From: an uncultured cyanobacterium
GTDB taxonomy: Bacteria > Cyanobacteriota > Cyanobacteriia > Cyanobacteriales > Nostocaceae
Direction of reading: 5' to 3'
Assembly (NCBI GenBank): GCA_903903925.1
Contig: CAIVAU010000106.1
Coordinates: 1 to 64,000, forward strand
DNA length: 64,000 nucleotides
The number at the start of each line of letters is the position of its first letter. Position 1 is the stretch's first letter. The notes beneath the pieces were generated by a model. That model saw only the letters and a program-made list of their open reading frames with translations. It searched no databases and had not been told where the DNA came from. Position numbers and translations under genes: made by a program. Of this stretch, positions 36,301 through 46,276 are shown piece by piece.

Positions 36301-37365
36301 ATGACTAAGTCTTTGTTCTCTGTTATCCTTGCTGGTGGTAAAGGTGAACGTTTTTGGCCCTTAAGCCGCCAAAACCGACCGAAGCAATTTTTAACTCTTG
36401 ACGGCGGTTCTAGAAGTCTCCTACAAGCAACTGCTGATCGGCTGCTTCCTCTAACAGACGGTTGGGACAATCTGTGGGTAATAACTTCTAGTCAGATAGC
36501 ACAAGGTGTTCGAGAACAACTGCCTGAACTACCATCTCCCAACTTACTGATTGAGTCCCAGGGAAGGGACACTGCTGCTGCAGTTGCTTGGGCAAGTTTG
36601 GAAATGAAAAAGCGTTATGGCGAAGACGCTTTGATCGGCTTTTTCCCTGCTGATCACTGGATCGCCGATGAAGAAACATTTGCACACACATTAAGTGCAG
36701 CTTCGCAACTTGCAGCAAACACAGCAGCAATTGTCACTCTGGGGATAAAGCCAACCTTTCCATCAACTGGTTATGGCTACATTGAACAGGGTGAAAAAAT
36801 TGGTAGCTTTAATGAGATGCCAGCTTACCACGTCAGCAGATTTACAGAAAAGCCAGACCGTCAAACGGCAGAAAACTTTCTATCTACAGGACGCTTTAGC
36901 TGGAATAGCGGTATGTTTATTTTTCGGGCAGGTGTTGTACTACAAGAACTACACATCCATGCTCCTGAGATCATTGAACCTATAGAAAAACACGGTCCTG
37001 ACATTTACCCTCAACTACCTAAAAAGAGTATAGACTTTGCCTTAATGGAAAAAACGAGTCTAGCATATGTCTTACCAGTAGAATTTGGTTGGGATGATTT
37101 GGGAGACTGGAATGCGATAGAGCGTTTACTGAAAAAAGAGGACACTGCCAATGTTGAAATGGCTAATCATGTGGGGCTAGACACCCTGGGGTCGATAGTT
37201 TACGCTACTAATTCAGAAGATGTTGTTGTTACTATTGGGTTAGAGGATGTGGTGATAGTGCGCGATCGCAATGTCACCCTCATCGCTAAAAAAGACCGTA
37301 CCCAGGAAATTAAGCAGATCCTCAAAACCCTACAAAGCGATCCCAGATTCACTCACCTGCTATAA
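36301..37365 (+). CDS. manC: Mannose-1-phosphate guanylyltransferase
   Basis: 354 residues. Nucleotidyltransferase signature VILAGGKGERFWPLSRQNRPKQFL at the start, then IGFFPADHWI, EKPDRQTAENFLSTGRFSWNSG and FGWDDLGDWNAIERLL. Only the pyrophosphorylase half is present: no C-terminal isomerase cupin (type II ManC-ManA fusion) is seen. It makes GDP-mannose for capsule, exopolysaccharide or lipopolysaccharide, which fits its neighbours (LCP, AarF, ABC-2 exporter). The start codon lies directly after a degenerate STRR array. Confidence 0.93.
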   Translation: MTKSLFSVILAGGKGERFWPLSRQNRPKQFLTLDGGSRSLLQATADRLLPLTDGWDNLWVITSSQIAQGVREQLPELPSPNLLIESQGRDTAAAVAWASLEMKKRYGEDALIGFFPADHWIADEETFAHTLSAASQLAANTAAIVTLGIKPTFPSTGYGYIEQGEKIGSFNEMPAYHVSRFTEKPDRQTAENFLSTGRFSWNSGMFIFRAGVVLQELHIHAPEIIEPIEKHGPDIYPQLPKKSIDFALMEKTSLAYVLPVEFGWDDLGDWNAIERLLKKEDTANVEMANHVGLDTLGSIVYATNSEDVVVTIGLEDVVIVRDRNVTLIAKKDRTQEIKQILKTLQSDPRFTHLL

Positions 37366-37581
37366 AACCTCAACCTTAGGCAGAAGCAAAAATCGTCTTT
37401 CTCCCAGTATAACCTGGGTGTCCAAGGGATTGGTTAGTTGTTAGTTGTTAATAGTTAATAATTTTTTGTAACAACTAGCAACTAACAACTCTTCGAGTGA
37501 CGCTTGCGGACTCGCTAACGCAGTCGCCTAAGGAGGGTTTCCCTCCTGCAGCGCTGACTCACCAACAACCAACAACCAAAA
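37366..37581. other. Intergenic region with dispersed repeats
   Basis: 215 bp of GTTAGTTGTTA-type repeats and a palindromic GGACTCGCTAACGC / CCTAAGGAGGGTTTCCCTCC segment seen in many Nostocales genomes. No gene. Confidence 0.5.
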
Positions 37582-39210
37582 ATGTTCCTTACCCAAACAG
37601 TTCCTCGGCAAAGAGAAATTATTGAAGTCTTGCTCCGCAATGGCTGGGACTACATGAGGCGGTTACTGACTGGTGGGAAAGCCGATGAACCCCAGCTCCC
37701 TCCACCCGCAGTTTTGAAAAACATCTTAGTCGCTTTAGGGCCAGTTTATGTCAAACTTGGTCAGCTACTCTCTACCCGTCCAGATCTGCTAAGCGCCGCC
37801 TATATTGAGGAACTATCAACCCTGCAAGACGAAGTCCCACCAGTTCCCTGGTCAGAGATAGAAATACTTATTCGTCAACAACTCAAACGTCCTCTAGAAG
37901 AAACCTTCATCACACTTAATCCGATCCCAGTCGCAGCTGGTTCCATAGCACAGACACATCGGGCGACACTTGCAGATGGTAGGGAAGCTGCTCTTAAAGT
38001 ACAACGTCCAGGAATTGATCTTACTGTTGCCCAAGATATTGCCTTAATTCAAGGTATTGCTGATTTAGTCGCTCGTACTGAATTTGGGCAAACTTACGAA
38101 ATCAAATCTACGGCGGAAGAGTTTACCAAGGCGCTAGAGGCTGAGTTAGATTTTACACTGGAAGCCGGTTTCACTGACCAGTTACGACATAATTTATCTC
38201 AAAGTCGCTGGTATGACACCACAAAAATAGTCGTTGCCGAAATTTACTGGGATTTAACCACACCGAAATTACTCGTGATGGAGTGGCTGGATGGAGTCCC
38301 TATACTTTCGGCGAAGTTTGACGGTGACAACGTAGAGCGCCGAGAGATTACCACGCTGCTGTTTCGCGTTTTCTTTCAACAACTATATATAGACGGCTTC
38401 TTTCATGCCGATCCCCATCCTGGGAACTTATTTTATCTCAAAGAGGGTCGCATTGCTCTTTTAGACTGCGGCATGGTGGGACGACTTGATCCTCGCACCC
38501 AGCAGATCTTAACGCAAATGTTGTTAGCAATTGTTGATCTAGATGGGAGGCGTTGTGCTCAGTTAACTTTGGAACTCTCAGATTCTACTCAACCGGTGAT
38601 TTTGTCTCGCCTGGAAAACGATTATGACCGGATGCTGCGAAAATATGTCAACGCGAATTTGGCGGAAATTAATTTTAGTCAAGTCATTTATGAAATTTTG
38701 CAAATTGCCCGCAATAATAAAATTCGCTTGCCTAGCAACATGGGTTTGTATGCTAAAACCCTAGCTAATCTGGAAGGGCTGGCCCGTGGATTCAACCCAG
38801 AACTGAATTTTATTGATGAAATTCAGCCGTTACTGACAGACTTGTTTCGCCGACAATTGATTGGGGATAATCCGTTGCGATCGCTCCTGAGAACAGGGCT
38901 AGATCTTAAAAGCCTCAGTTTACAATCTCCCCGATACATCGAGCTGTTATTAGACCGAGTTACCTCAGAAACTTTACAGTGGAATTTATCGCTGCAAGGT
39001 CTCGATGGCTTACGCCGTACCACAGATGATGCTGCCAATCGACTGTCTTTTAGTATCTTGGTAGGTTCACTGATTATGGGTGCAGCAATTATATCTAGCA
39101 ACGCGCAGACATCTCAATTGTCTTTTTTAAGTAATGTGTTATTTGCCACTGCCAGTCTGTTAGGGCTGTGGTTAATTATTAGTATTTTACGCTCTGGTCG
39201 GTTACGTTGA
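37582..39210 (+). CDS. AarF/UbiB/ABC1-family atypical kinase
   Basis: 542 residues. ABC1 family motifs: KxGQ (VKLGQLLSTRPDL), an Ala-rich nucleotide loop (AAGSIAQTHRA), ion-pair Lys (AALKVQRPG), ExD (EAELDFTLEAG), catalytic loop (HADPHPGNLFY) and metal-binding LLDCGMVG. The C-terminus has two hydrophobic segments that anchor it. In bacteria and plastids these proteins affect prenylquinone (plastoquinone, tocopherol) metabolism. No partner gene is adjacent. A 363-bp intergenic region without genes follows. Confidence 0.92.
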   Translation: MFLTQTVPRQREIIEVLLRNGWDYMRRLLTGGKADEPQLPPPAVLKNILVALGPVYVKLGQLLSTRPDLLSAAYIEELSTLQDEVPPVPWSEIEILIRQQLKRPLEETFITLNPIPVAAGSIAQTHRATLADGREAALKVQRPGIDLTVAQDIALIQGIADLVARTEFGQTYEIKSTAEEFTKALEAELDFTLEAGFTDQLRHNLSQSRWYDTTKIVVAEIYWDLTTPKLLVMEWLDGVPILSAKFDGDNVERREITTLLFRVFFQQLYIDGFFHADPHPGNLFYLKEGRIALLDCGMVGRLDPRTQQILTQMLLAIVDLDGRRCAQLTLELSDSTQPVILSRLENDYDRMLRKYVNANLAEINFSQVIYEILQIARNNKIRLPSNMGLYAKTLANLEGLARGFNPELNFIDEIQPLLTDLFRRQLIGDNPLRSLLRTGLDLKSLSLQSPRYIELLLDRVTSETLQWNLSLQGLDGLRRTTDDAANRLSFSILVGSLIMGAAIISSNAQTSQLSFLSNVLFATASLLGLWLIISILRSGRLR

Positions 39211-39573
39211 ATTGGGGACTGGGGATTTTCAGTGCTTATACAAAAACAGTTTTATACCAACTGCTCGACTCACCATCGCTGCACTTTTAACACTTTGGCT
39301 GTCAGATTTTATTGCACAGTCATGGGAAAGAGGTGCACGTGCTGAACAGTGTTCTTGAAGAGAAGTTTAGCATAGAGATCGTCAAGTTTCTATGAGCCCA
39401 TTTTAGGTAAAATATCAGGGTCAGATTTTTAGCGATGTCTACGACAGGCTACGCCTACCCATAAAAACCAAACACTCAAATCCCTGATTGTAACAACACC
39501 CATATCTTGCATTTTAGGTCAAGTACTTCTACTGAACCAGCGATCTAGGTGTGTATCACCAACAATAAAATCT
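39211..39573. other. Intergenic region, promoter area of the ABC-2 operon
   Basis: About 363 bp with no gene. It holds a GCGATGTCTACGACAGGCTACGCC-type dispersed repeat at about 39433-39456 and otherwise ordinary sequence. Confidence 0.5.
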
Positions 39574-40733
<1,160 letters not shown>

Positions 40734-41522
40734 ATGAACCGCACCTTCCGAAAAGCTCTGACATTGCTTTCTGTCTACTACGCCTATATGGTGGAGTATC
40801 GATCTGAGTTAATTTTATGGGTTTTGTCTGGGTCTTTACCGATTATTTTGATGGGAGTATGGATACAGGCGGCTCAAGGTGGACGATTCGGTTTGACTCC
40901 TGTGGGTTTTGCCCGTTACTTTCTCGCGGTTTTTATCGTCAGGCAAATCACAACTGTTTGGGTAATTTATGAATTTGAGAAAGAGATCGTAGAAGGGAAA
41001 CTCTCATCCCGGTTGTTACAGCCTCTCGATCCGGTCTGGCATCACGTTGCGTCTCATGTTGCTGAAAGAGGTTCGCGGATGCCGTTCGTGCTGCTGTTAA
41101 TAGTATTGTTTTTTGTCCTTTATCCCCAAGCTTTTTGGGTACCAAGTTTGGGAAGATTGTTGCTGTCGGCGTTGGCGGTTGTGCTAGCTTTTGCTCTGCG
41201 TTTTGCGATTCAGTATACCCTTGCTATGTTCGCTTTTTGGACAGAACGAGCGATCGCCTTAGAAGATCTCTGGTTTGTGTTCTACTTATTTTTGTCTGGG
41301 TTTATTGCGCCTTTGGAGGTTTTTCCAGAATCTGTGCGGGCGGTAGTACTTTGGACACCTTTTCCCTATTTAATTAATTTCCCTGCAAATTTACTCGTCG
41401 GGCTACCTGTGGATGTGTCGCGGGGATTTTTATCACTTATTGGTTGGATGTTGGTGTTTTTAGTTGTCAATCGCTGGCTGTGGCGACAGGGCTTGAAACG
41501 GTATTCAGGGATGGGAGCATAA
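40734..41522 (+). CDS. ABC-2 family transporter permease
   Basis: 262 residues, six hydrophobic segments, matching the DUF990-type ABC-2 permease: YMVEYRSELILWVLSGSLP, then FYLFLSGFIAPLEVFPE and FPYLINFPANLLVG. In many cyanobacteria a second permease of this type follows to complete the transporter; here the gene ends and an IscB-type element begins on the other strand. The second permease may lie elsewhere or be lost. It starts right after a TAATGAC array. Confidence 0.88.
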   Translation: MNRTFRKALTLLSVYYAYMVEYRSELILWVLSGSLPIILMGVWIQAAQGGRFGLTPVGFARYFLAVFIVRQITTVWVIYEFEKEIVEGKLSSRLLQPLDPVWHHVASHVAERGSRMPFVLLLIVLFFVLYPQAFWVPSLGRLLLSALAVVLAFALRFAIQYTLAMFAFWTERAIALEDLWFVFYLFLSGFIAPLEVFPESVRAVVLWTPFPYLINFPANLLVGLPVDVSRGFLSLIGWMLVFLVVNRWLWRQGLKRYSGMGA

Positions 41523-41553
41523 GCAATAATACTTTCTTGTTCATAAGAGACTC

Positions 41554-42723
41554 TTATCGGGTGATACATAATCTCGAACTTCTTTGAAGTAAACGAACAT
41601 TTTTAGGATTGAACTGTCCAACTCTTGACCAATTGTGATCGTAAATGGAAACGTTTTTTGTCTTACCAGTATTTGTAAAGCCTCCAATCCAGCCTCGCAC
41701 TTTATCACCCTTAAAAGTGGCTTCTACATAATCACCAGACCGGAAACCAAAGGGTGTGGTTGTTCCACCCTGACGCTTGAGAACTCCACCCTTGGAATAA
41801 TTTTCTTGGTAGATTTTACGACGAAACAATTTAGGACGAGTTAACACAATAAATGGTGCTGATGTAACGATACAATTGCCTACCCATTCATGTCCGTGGG
41901 TGTTGGCTGTATGGAATGGTTTGTACTGGATGAAATAGGATGCAGCAAGAGCAATCGCATCATTAGCGTGAGTTTCAGGAGTCTGTCTAGATTTATTGTT
42001 TCTGTCCTTAATAAGTCCCAAGCGATCACGATATTTGCCAGTATCCCAAGAATCCATTTCTACAACTGGGGCAATCTTGGACACTTCGGCTCTAAACCAT
42101 TCTTGACCAACAGTTACAGGTGAAATCCCTTTACCATTCTTCTTGGTATCACCACCGCAAGCCTCGTCTCTAATTTCAGAGATTGGCAAAATTAACGCCA
42201 TCTCGTTTAAGATTCTTAGCTCCATCTGTCTATTTGACAAAACACTTGGTGGAAGTTTCTTGCGTCGTCTATTGCTAAATCGTTTCTCCCTGTGATTGCG
42301 GAGTTTAAATGGTTTTTTACACACAATCCTTTGACCCCTACGAGTCCTTCTAAGTTCAGATCGTTTCGCCATCTTTCCAGTCACGGATTGACGGTCTAAG
42401 GTTTCATTTTTCTTGCCAAGATTTTTTGATTTATAGAACCCAGGCAAGCAGGCATGAAATAAGGCAATTGTTACGAGCTTGGTTTGAAACGCAATCCCAG
42501 TAAAACATTTTCCTCTATCTACTCCAGCAACAATTGGTTGAGTGTTGTAACCTGATGGTTTTACTGTTAACTGAACATAGAAAACGCCTAACTTATTTCT
42601 TTTTGGTACCGCCCTTCCTTTTAGTATCCACTTCCTAGCTCTCGCTGGGGTGGTGGGCATTAATGGTTTACCTTCGGGATCTACCACTGGTACTCGTGTC
42701 GATTGATCAGTCTTGGTATTCAT
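41554..42723 (-). CDS. isrB: IsrB-type OMEGA nuclease (IscB relative without HNH domain)
   Basis: 389 residues from the ATG at 42723; an upstream TTG at 42738 is less likely. The PLMP motif (GKPLMP, residues 18-23) and the ARKWILKGRA region start it, RuvC-I follows with IVAGVDRGK (Asp69), then an Arg-rich bridge helix (about 120-155), RuvC-II (ISEIRDEA, Glu187) and RuvC-III (THANDAIALA, Asp255). Only about 65 residues separate RuvC-II from RuvC-III and none looks like an HNH domain, so it is IsrB rather than IscB. The last 120 residues should bind target DNA. IsrB is an RNA-guided nickase; its RNA lies directly upstream. Confidence 0.87.
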   Translation of the reverse strand: MNTKTDQSTRVPVVDPEGKPLMPTTPARARKWILKGRAVPKRNKLGVFYVQLTVKPSGYNTQPIVAGVDRGKCFTGIAFQTKLVTIALFHACLPGFYKSKNLGKKNETLDRQSVTGKMAKRSELRRTRRGQRIVCKKPFKLRNHREKRFSNRRRKKLPPSVLSNRQMELRILNEMALILPISEIRDEACGGDTKKNGKGISPVTVGQEWFRAEVSKIAPVVEMDSWDTGKYRDRLGLIKDRNNKSRQTPETHANDAIALAASYFIQYKPFHTANTHGHEWVGNCIVTSAPFIVLTRPKLFRRKIYQENYSKGGVLKRQGGTTTPFGFRSGDYVEATFKGDKVRGWIGGFTNTGKTKNVSIYDHNWSRVGQFNPKNVRLLQRSSRLCITR

Positions 42724-42960
42724 TGAGAGATAATCCAATAAATGTTTTTAGACTCATCATCAGTCCCTTAGCACAATGCTGTGAGCGTATCTCCCATTTA
42801 CGACTGAGCCAGACAGAGGTACAAACTAGGGAAATATTTGTACGTGTCGCCTCACAGCATCTCAAGGAGTGCTAACCAACTTTTGCTCTGCGTACCGTAA
42901 GCCTAGCCTAGACTAGGTTTTCCGCAAGCCCCGACCTATGGAGGTCGGGGTAGTTGACTT
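42724..42960 (-). ncRNA. omegaRNA (HEARO-type) of the IsrB element
   Basis: Strong structure is visible: CCCCGACCT-ATGG-AGGTCGGGG hairpin (42929-42950); CCTAG...CTAGG (42902-42917); a 10-bp long-range stem ATGCTGTGAG (42776-42785) with CTCACAGCAT (42851-42860) that encloses a GTACAAA...TTTGTAC hairpin (42819-42843). HEARO RNA is known to lie upstream of iscB/isrB genes. The guide should be at the RNA 5' end, beyond about 42960; its length is not defined here. Confidence 0.7.
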
Positions 42961-43008
42961 TCTACACTCAATAGTCAAGGGAGTTTCCTATCTCTTGAAG
43001 TTTCTTAA

Positions 43009-43581
43009 CTACTTTATTTTTTGTTTAATAAAGGTTACAACTTGAGTTAGTTGTTTCTTCAAGCTATCAATTTCTGCTTGCATCTTGACCATCTTTTCAG
43101 TCAATCCTTGAATTTCAGTCGATGAACCTTCTCCAGTAACAGCCCCTGTTGCTGGTTGATTTTGAGTAGCAAAGTTTGCTACTTGAGATTCTTCTTGACG
43201 CGGCTGTTTAGCCTTTGCCATTGCTAGCTTAATCGCGCCAATGAGTTGCTTTTGGTCGAAAGGCTTACCCAGAAATTCAAAATGTTCAAAAGGTTCTGAA
43301 ATTTTTTCCGTCACCTCCTCTTTCCGACCAGACATGATGACTAAAGGAATCTTCCTGAGATCAGATTGAGATTGAATTTGTTGGAAAACTTCCCACCCAC
43401 TCATTTTAGGTAACAGAAAATCCAACATAATTAGACTGAGTTTTTCTTGACGTATTAAATTTAGTCCCTCTACACCGTCTTTTGCTTCCAATACCAGAAA
43501 ATTGCCCGGAGGCAACATTTCCCGTACTTTTACTCTAACAACGGTAGTGTCATCAATAACTAGAATTTTGTTACTTGCCAC
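43009..43581 (-). CDS. Single-domain response regulator with C-terminal coiled coil
   Basis: 190 residues. Receiver domain at about 1-120: ILVIDDTTVVRV (acidic pair), phosphoacceptor Asp in IMLDFLLPK, Ser in VIMSGRK and Lys in FLGKPFD. After a Gln/Ala-rich linker, a coiled coil at about 155-190 (LTEKMVKMQAEIDSLKKQL). There is no DNA-binding output; the coiled coil may dock on a partner as in PatA- or pilus-linked regulators. No kinase is directly adjacent. It ends about 20 bp before the IsrB element's RNA region. Confidence 0.85.
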   Translation of the reverse strand: MASNKILVIDDTTVVRVKVREMLPPGNFLVLEAKDGVEGLNLIRQEKLSLIMLDFLLPKMSGWEVFQQIQSQSDLRKIPLVIMSGRKEEVTEKISEPFEHFEFLGKPFDQKQLIGAIKLAMAKAKQPRQEESQVANFATQNQPATGAVTGEGSSTEIQGLTEKMVKMQAEIDSLKKQLTQVVTFIKQKIK

Positions 43582-43883
43582 GACTAATTGCTCTAACAGA
43601 AACTTGAGGTTTAAATGGCGGGTTCGCCGTTTAAGGTTTTTAAGTTATCCCACTATATCCAAAATTTATCTTGATTGGGGAAGAGTAATTTCCGGTAGAA
43701 GTGACTATATTTGATGTAGTTTAAAGAACTGCGCGTTTCATTCCTTCAACCTTAGCTCACAGTGCTATTTAAGGCAAGGCGCGTTAGCATAACCAATTGA
43801 TGAAAATGAAAAAGTCGTCACTACACAGGCGATTCGTCGTCTCTGTACAAGACTGACTCCTTTAATCCTAATTTGAATTACCT

Positions 43884-44786
43884 ATGAACTCTTCACAAAA
43901 AGCCCAACTTAATTCGGAAATTACGGCAATGCCAACTTGGTTGCGTCGCTCTATTGGCAAAGCTAGCGAGATCTCAACTGTACAACGCATCATTAAGCAA
44001 CGCCAAATACATACGATCTGTGAAGAAGGACGTTGTCCCAATCGAGGAGAATGCTACGCCCAAAAAACTGCGACTTTCTTACTTATGGGACCAACCTGTA
44101 CTCGGTCTTGCGCCTTTTGTCAAGTAGATAAAGGTCATGCACCTATGTCTCTTGACCCAGAGGAACCCCAAAAGGTAGCAGAAGCAGTACAGCTTTTGGA
44201 ATTACGTTATGTGGTACTGACTTCTGTAGCTCGTGATGACTTACCAGACCAGGGAGCAAGTCAATTTGTCAAGACCATGGAGGCTATTCGCCAGTTGAAC
44301 CGAGAAACTCAAATTGAGGTACTGACACCAGACTTTTGGGGTGGTGCTGGTGCAGTTGAGCAAGGACAACGCCAGCGTATACATCTGATTGTGAACGCTG
44401 AGCCTGCTTGTTATAACCACAATATTGAGACAGTACGACGGTTGCAAGGTCCAGTACGCCGAGGAGCAAAGTACGATCGCTCGCTCTTCGTACTGCAAGT
44501 GGTGAAAGACATTGATCCTACTATTCCCACTAAGTCGGGTTTGATGCTGGGACATGGAGAAACAGTCGAGGAAGTCATCGAAACAATGGCAGATCTACGC
44601 CAAGTGGGGTGCGATCGCCTCACTATCGGTCAGTATATGCGTCCTTCCTTAGAACATTTACCGGTGCAAAAATATTGGACACCAGAAGAGTTTGATGAGC
44701 TGAGCACCATAGCACAGGAAATGGGATTCAGCCATGTCCGTTCTGGTCCTTTAGTTCGCAGTTCATACCACGCTGGTACTAATTAG
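43884..44786 (+). CDS. lipA: Lipoyl synthase
   Basis: 300 residues. Both iron-sulfur cluster motifs are present: the auxiliary [12 protein letters not shown] (Cx4Cx5C) near residue 50 and the radical [11 protein letters not shown] (Cx3Cx2C) near residue 76. The C-terminal RSSYHAG provides the serine ligand of the auxiliary cluster. It inserts sulfur at C6 and C8 of octanoyl groups on the lipoyl-dependent enzymes (pyruvate dehydrogenase, glycine cleavage). Cyanobacteria often have two lipA genes; which copy this is cannot be told. A hairpin follows. Confidence 0.95.
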   Translation: MNSSQKAQLNSEITAMPTWLRRSIGKASEISTVQRIIKQRQIHTICEEGRCPNRGECYAQKTATFLLMGPTCTRSCAFCQVDKGHAPMSLDPEEPQKVAEAVQLLELRYVVLTSVARDDLPDQGASQFVKTMEAIRQLNRETQIEVLTPDFWGGAGAVEQGQRQRIHLIVNAEPACYNHNIETVRRLQGPVRRGAKYDRSLFVLQVVKDIDPTIPTKSGLMLGHGETVEEVIETMADLRQVGCDRLTIGQYMRPSLEHLPVQKYWTPEEFDELSTIAQEMGFSHVRSGPLVRSSYHAGTN

Positions 44787-44788
44787 TC

Positions 44789-44824
44789 AACAGTAAAGAC
44801 GCGATGAATGGCGTCTCTACTGTT
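44789..44824 (+). terminator. Hairpin after lipA
   Basis: AACAGTAAAGACGC ... GCGTCTCTACTGTT, 14-bp stem with one mismatch and an 8-base loop. No T run; it belongs to a dispersed GTAGAGACGCGATGAAT repeat type, so terminator function is uncertain. Confidence 0.5.
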
Positions 44825-44952
44825 AAGAGTATGACTGATCGATTTTTGCTGCGTTGGGTGGCAAAATCTACAAAAATATTTTTAACAAATTTCACTCAAT
44901 CAGACGGCTCTTTGGTATGTGTTAATAAGTCTTTAAATTAGGAGAGAACACT

Positions 44953-45111
44953 ATGACTGCTCAAACCAAGACAGCCCCCAGTAAGAAAGTTGGTATAGAC
45001 GTTGCTAAATCGGGCGGTAAACCGCCTTACGCCTTTCGGACAGGTTGGGCACTGCTCCTCTTAGCTATCAACTTCCTGGTAGCTGCCTATTATTTCCATA
45101 TCATTGAATAA
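44953..45111 (+). CDS. psaX: Photosystem I subunit PsaX
   Basis: 52 residues. The C-terminal 27 residues (PYAFRTGWALLLLAINFLVA, then AYYFHIIE) carry the one transmembrane helix and match PsaX of thermophilic cyanobacteria as I recall it. The N-terminal 25 residues (MTAQTKTAPSKKVGIDVAKS) are an extension on the stromal side. AGGAG lies 9 bases before the ATG. PsaX is a peripheral photosystem I subunit that helps hold a chlorophyll. Short, easily missed by gene finders. An STRR array follows immediately. Confidence 0.88.
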   Translation: MTAQTKTAPSKKVGIDVAKSGGKPPYAFRTGWALLLLAINFLVAAYYFHIIE

Positions 45112-45112
45112 G

Positions 45113-45178
45113 AGGGAGTAGGGAGTAGGGAGTAGGGAGCAGGGAGTAGGGAGTAGGGAGTAGGGAGTAGGGAGCAGG
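45113..45178 (+). repeat. Heptameric STRR (GGGAGTA / GGGAGCA)
   Basis: About nine units directly after psaX. Confidence 0.95.
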
Positions 45179-45224
45179 GGGAATTATCAGTCTCTCATTG
45201 CCCAATCCCCAATCCCCAATCCCC

Positions 45225-46091
45225 TCAAATCGTACCTTTGAACAAACCTTTGGGACGAATGAGCAGCACTAAAATCATGAATAAAAGTGCTACACCTTGT
45301 TTATATTGAGAACCTAACCAGGGTGTGCTAACTTCTTGGGCAATGCTAATAATAAAAGCAGCGGCGATCGCCCCATAAGGGTTGCCGATTCCTCCTAAAA
45401 TTACTGATGCGAATAGGGGTAAAATTAAGAACCAGCCCATATTTGGGCGCACAGCCGTAATTAAGCCGTACATACTCCCTCCTAAGGAAGTAAGACTGCC
45501 AGTAATCACCCAAGTCCAGAAAATAACATTATCAACATTAATACCAGAGACTCTAGCTAATTCCTGATCGTCAGCAACTGCTCGCATAGCCTTACCAATT
45601 TTGGTATTTTGTAGAAGGTAGTGTAAAGCCAAAATTGCAACCACTGCCAAGAAGAGAACTAACAGTTGATTTTGAGGCAGCTTTATACCCCAGACATCTA
45701 ATGCAGGAGTCACAGATACATTGTAATTTTTGTTGCTACCGCCCCAAATGAAGATAATGCCATTACGAATGAACAAGGCAAGCCCGATGGAAATAATCAT
45801 CACGGTAGTTGAAGTAGCACGGATAGAGCGCATCCTTGACCACAGCAACTTTTCCGATAACAGCATCGCTGCGATTGTCCCCACTGCTGCAAGTACCATC
45901 GACAGCCAAATATTGATCCCAAAGGAATTGATCAGCAGTGTCAGATAGGCTCCTAAAGTCAGAAAGTCACCGTGGGCAAAGTTAGACAGCCGTAAAATTC
46001 CATAAGTGAGGGTGAGTCCGACCGCAGCTAGAGCAATAATACTTCCCACCGCAATACCATTGACGATTAATTGAGCAAAATGCGCATCCAT
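45225..46091 (-). CDS. natD: Branched-chain/neutral amino acid ABC transporter permease (LivH/NatD-like)
   Basis: 288 residues, about eight hydrophobic segments. LivH-type permease pattern: NGIAVGSIIALAAVGLTLTYG, LRLSNFAHGDFLTLGAYL, then AMRAVADDQELARVSGINV and LILPLFASVILGGIGNPYGA. In Anabaena the N-I transporter consists of NatA-NatE, with NatD of this type; the ATPases, binding protein and other permease are not in the window, as is also the case in Anabaena, where they are scattered. The symbol is given on family grounds. Confidence 0.8.
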   Translation of the reverse strand: MDAHFAQLIVNGIAVGSIIALAAVGLTLTYGILRLSNFAHGDFLTLGAYLTLLINSFGINIWLSMVLAAVGTIAAMLLSEKLLWSRMRSIRATSTTVMIISIGLALFIRNGIIFIWGGSNKNYNVSVTPALDVWGIKLPQNQLLVLFLAVVAILALHYLLQNTKIGKAMRAVADDQELARVSGINVDNVIFWTWVITGSLTSLGGSMYGLITAVRPNMGWFLILPLFASVILGGIGNPYGAIAAAFIISIAQEVSTPWLGSQYKQGVALLFMILVLLIRPKGLFKGTI

Positions 46092-46276
46092 AATTTTAAT
46101 CTTGTTTTAAACAACGTTAAAATAGGGAATTTATAAAATAACGTACAGTTCTATTTCACACTATTAGTTTTTTATAAATTTAGTTTATAAGTGTATATAG
46201 AATAGTGCGCTAATATACATGGAATCTTGTTAGAACTTTTGTGTAAAGCAAAACTTGTTAGGCGGTCTAGTTGACC

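Larger units (their letters stand above)
41523..42990 (-). mobile_element. IS200/IS605-type non-autonomous element carrying isrB and its omegaRNA
   Basis: No TnpA is present. The 3' end carries the perfect hairpin ATAAGAG-A-CTCTTAT (41543-41557) overlapping the isrB stop codon, typical of a subterminal IS605-type end. The 5' end is in the structured RNA region. Exact ends are not fixed by the sequence; boundaries given are estimates. Confidence 0.55.

Noticed and set aside
36135-36470. 111-codon minus-strand frame over the manC start
   Set aside because: It covers a degenerate STRR array and the opposite strand of manC.
41554-42723. TnpB or IscB (with HNH) as the identity of the nuclease
   Set aside because: The PLMP start and short distance between RuvC-II and RuvC-III without HNH residues favour IsrB.
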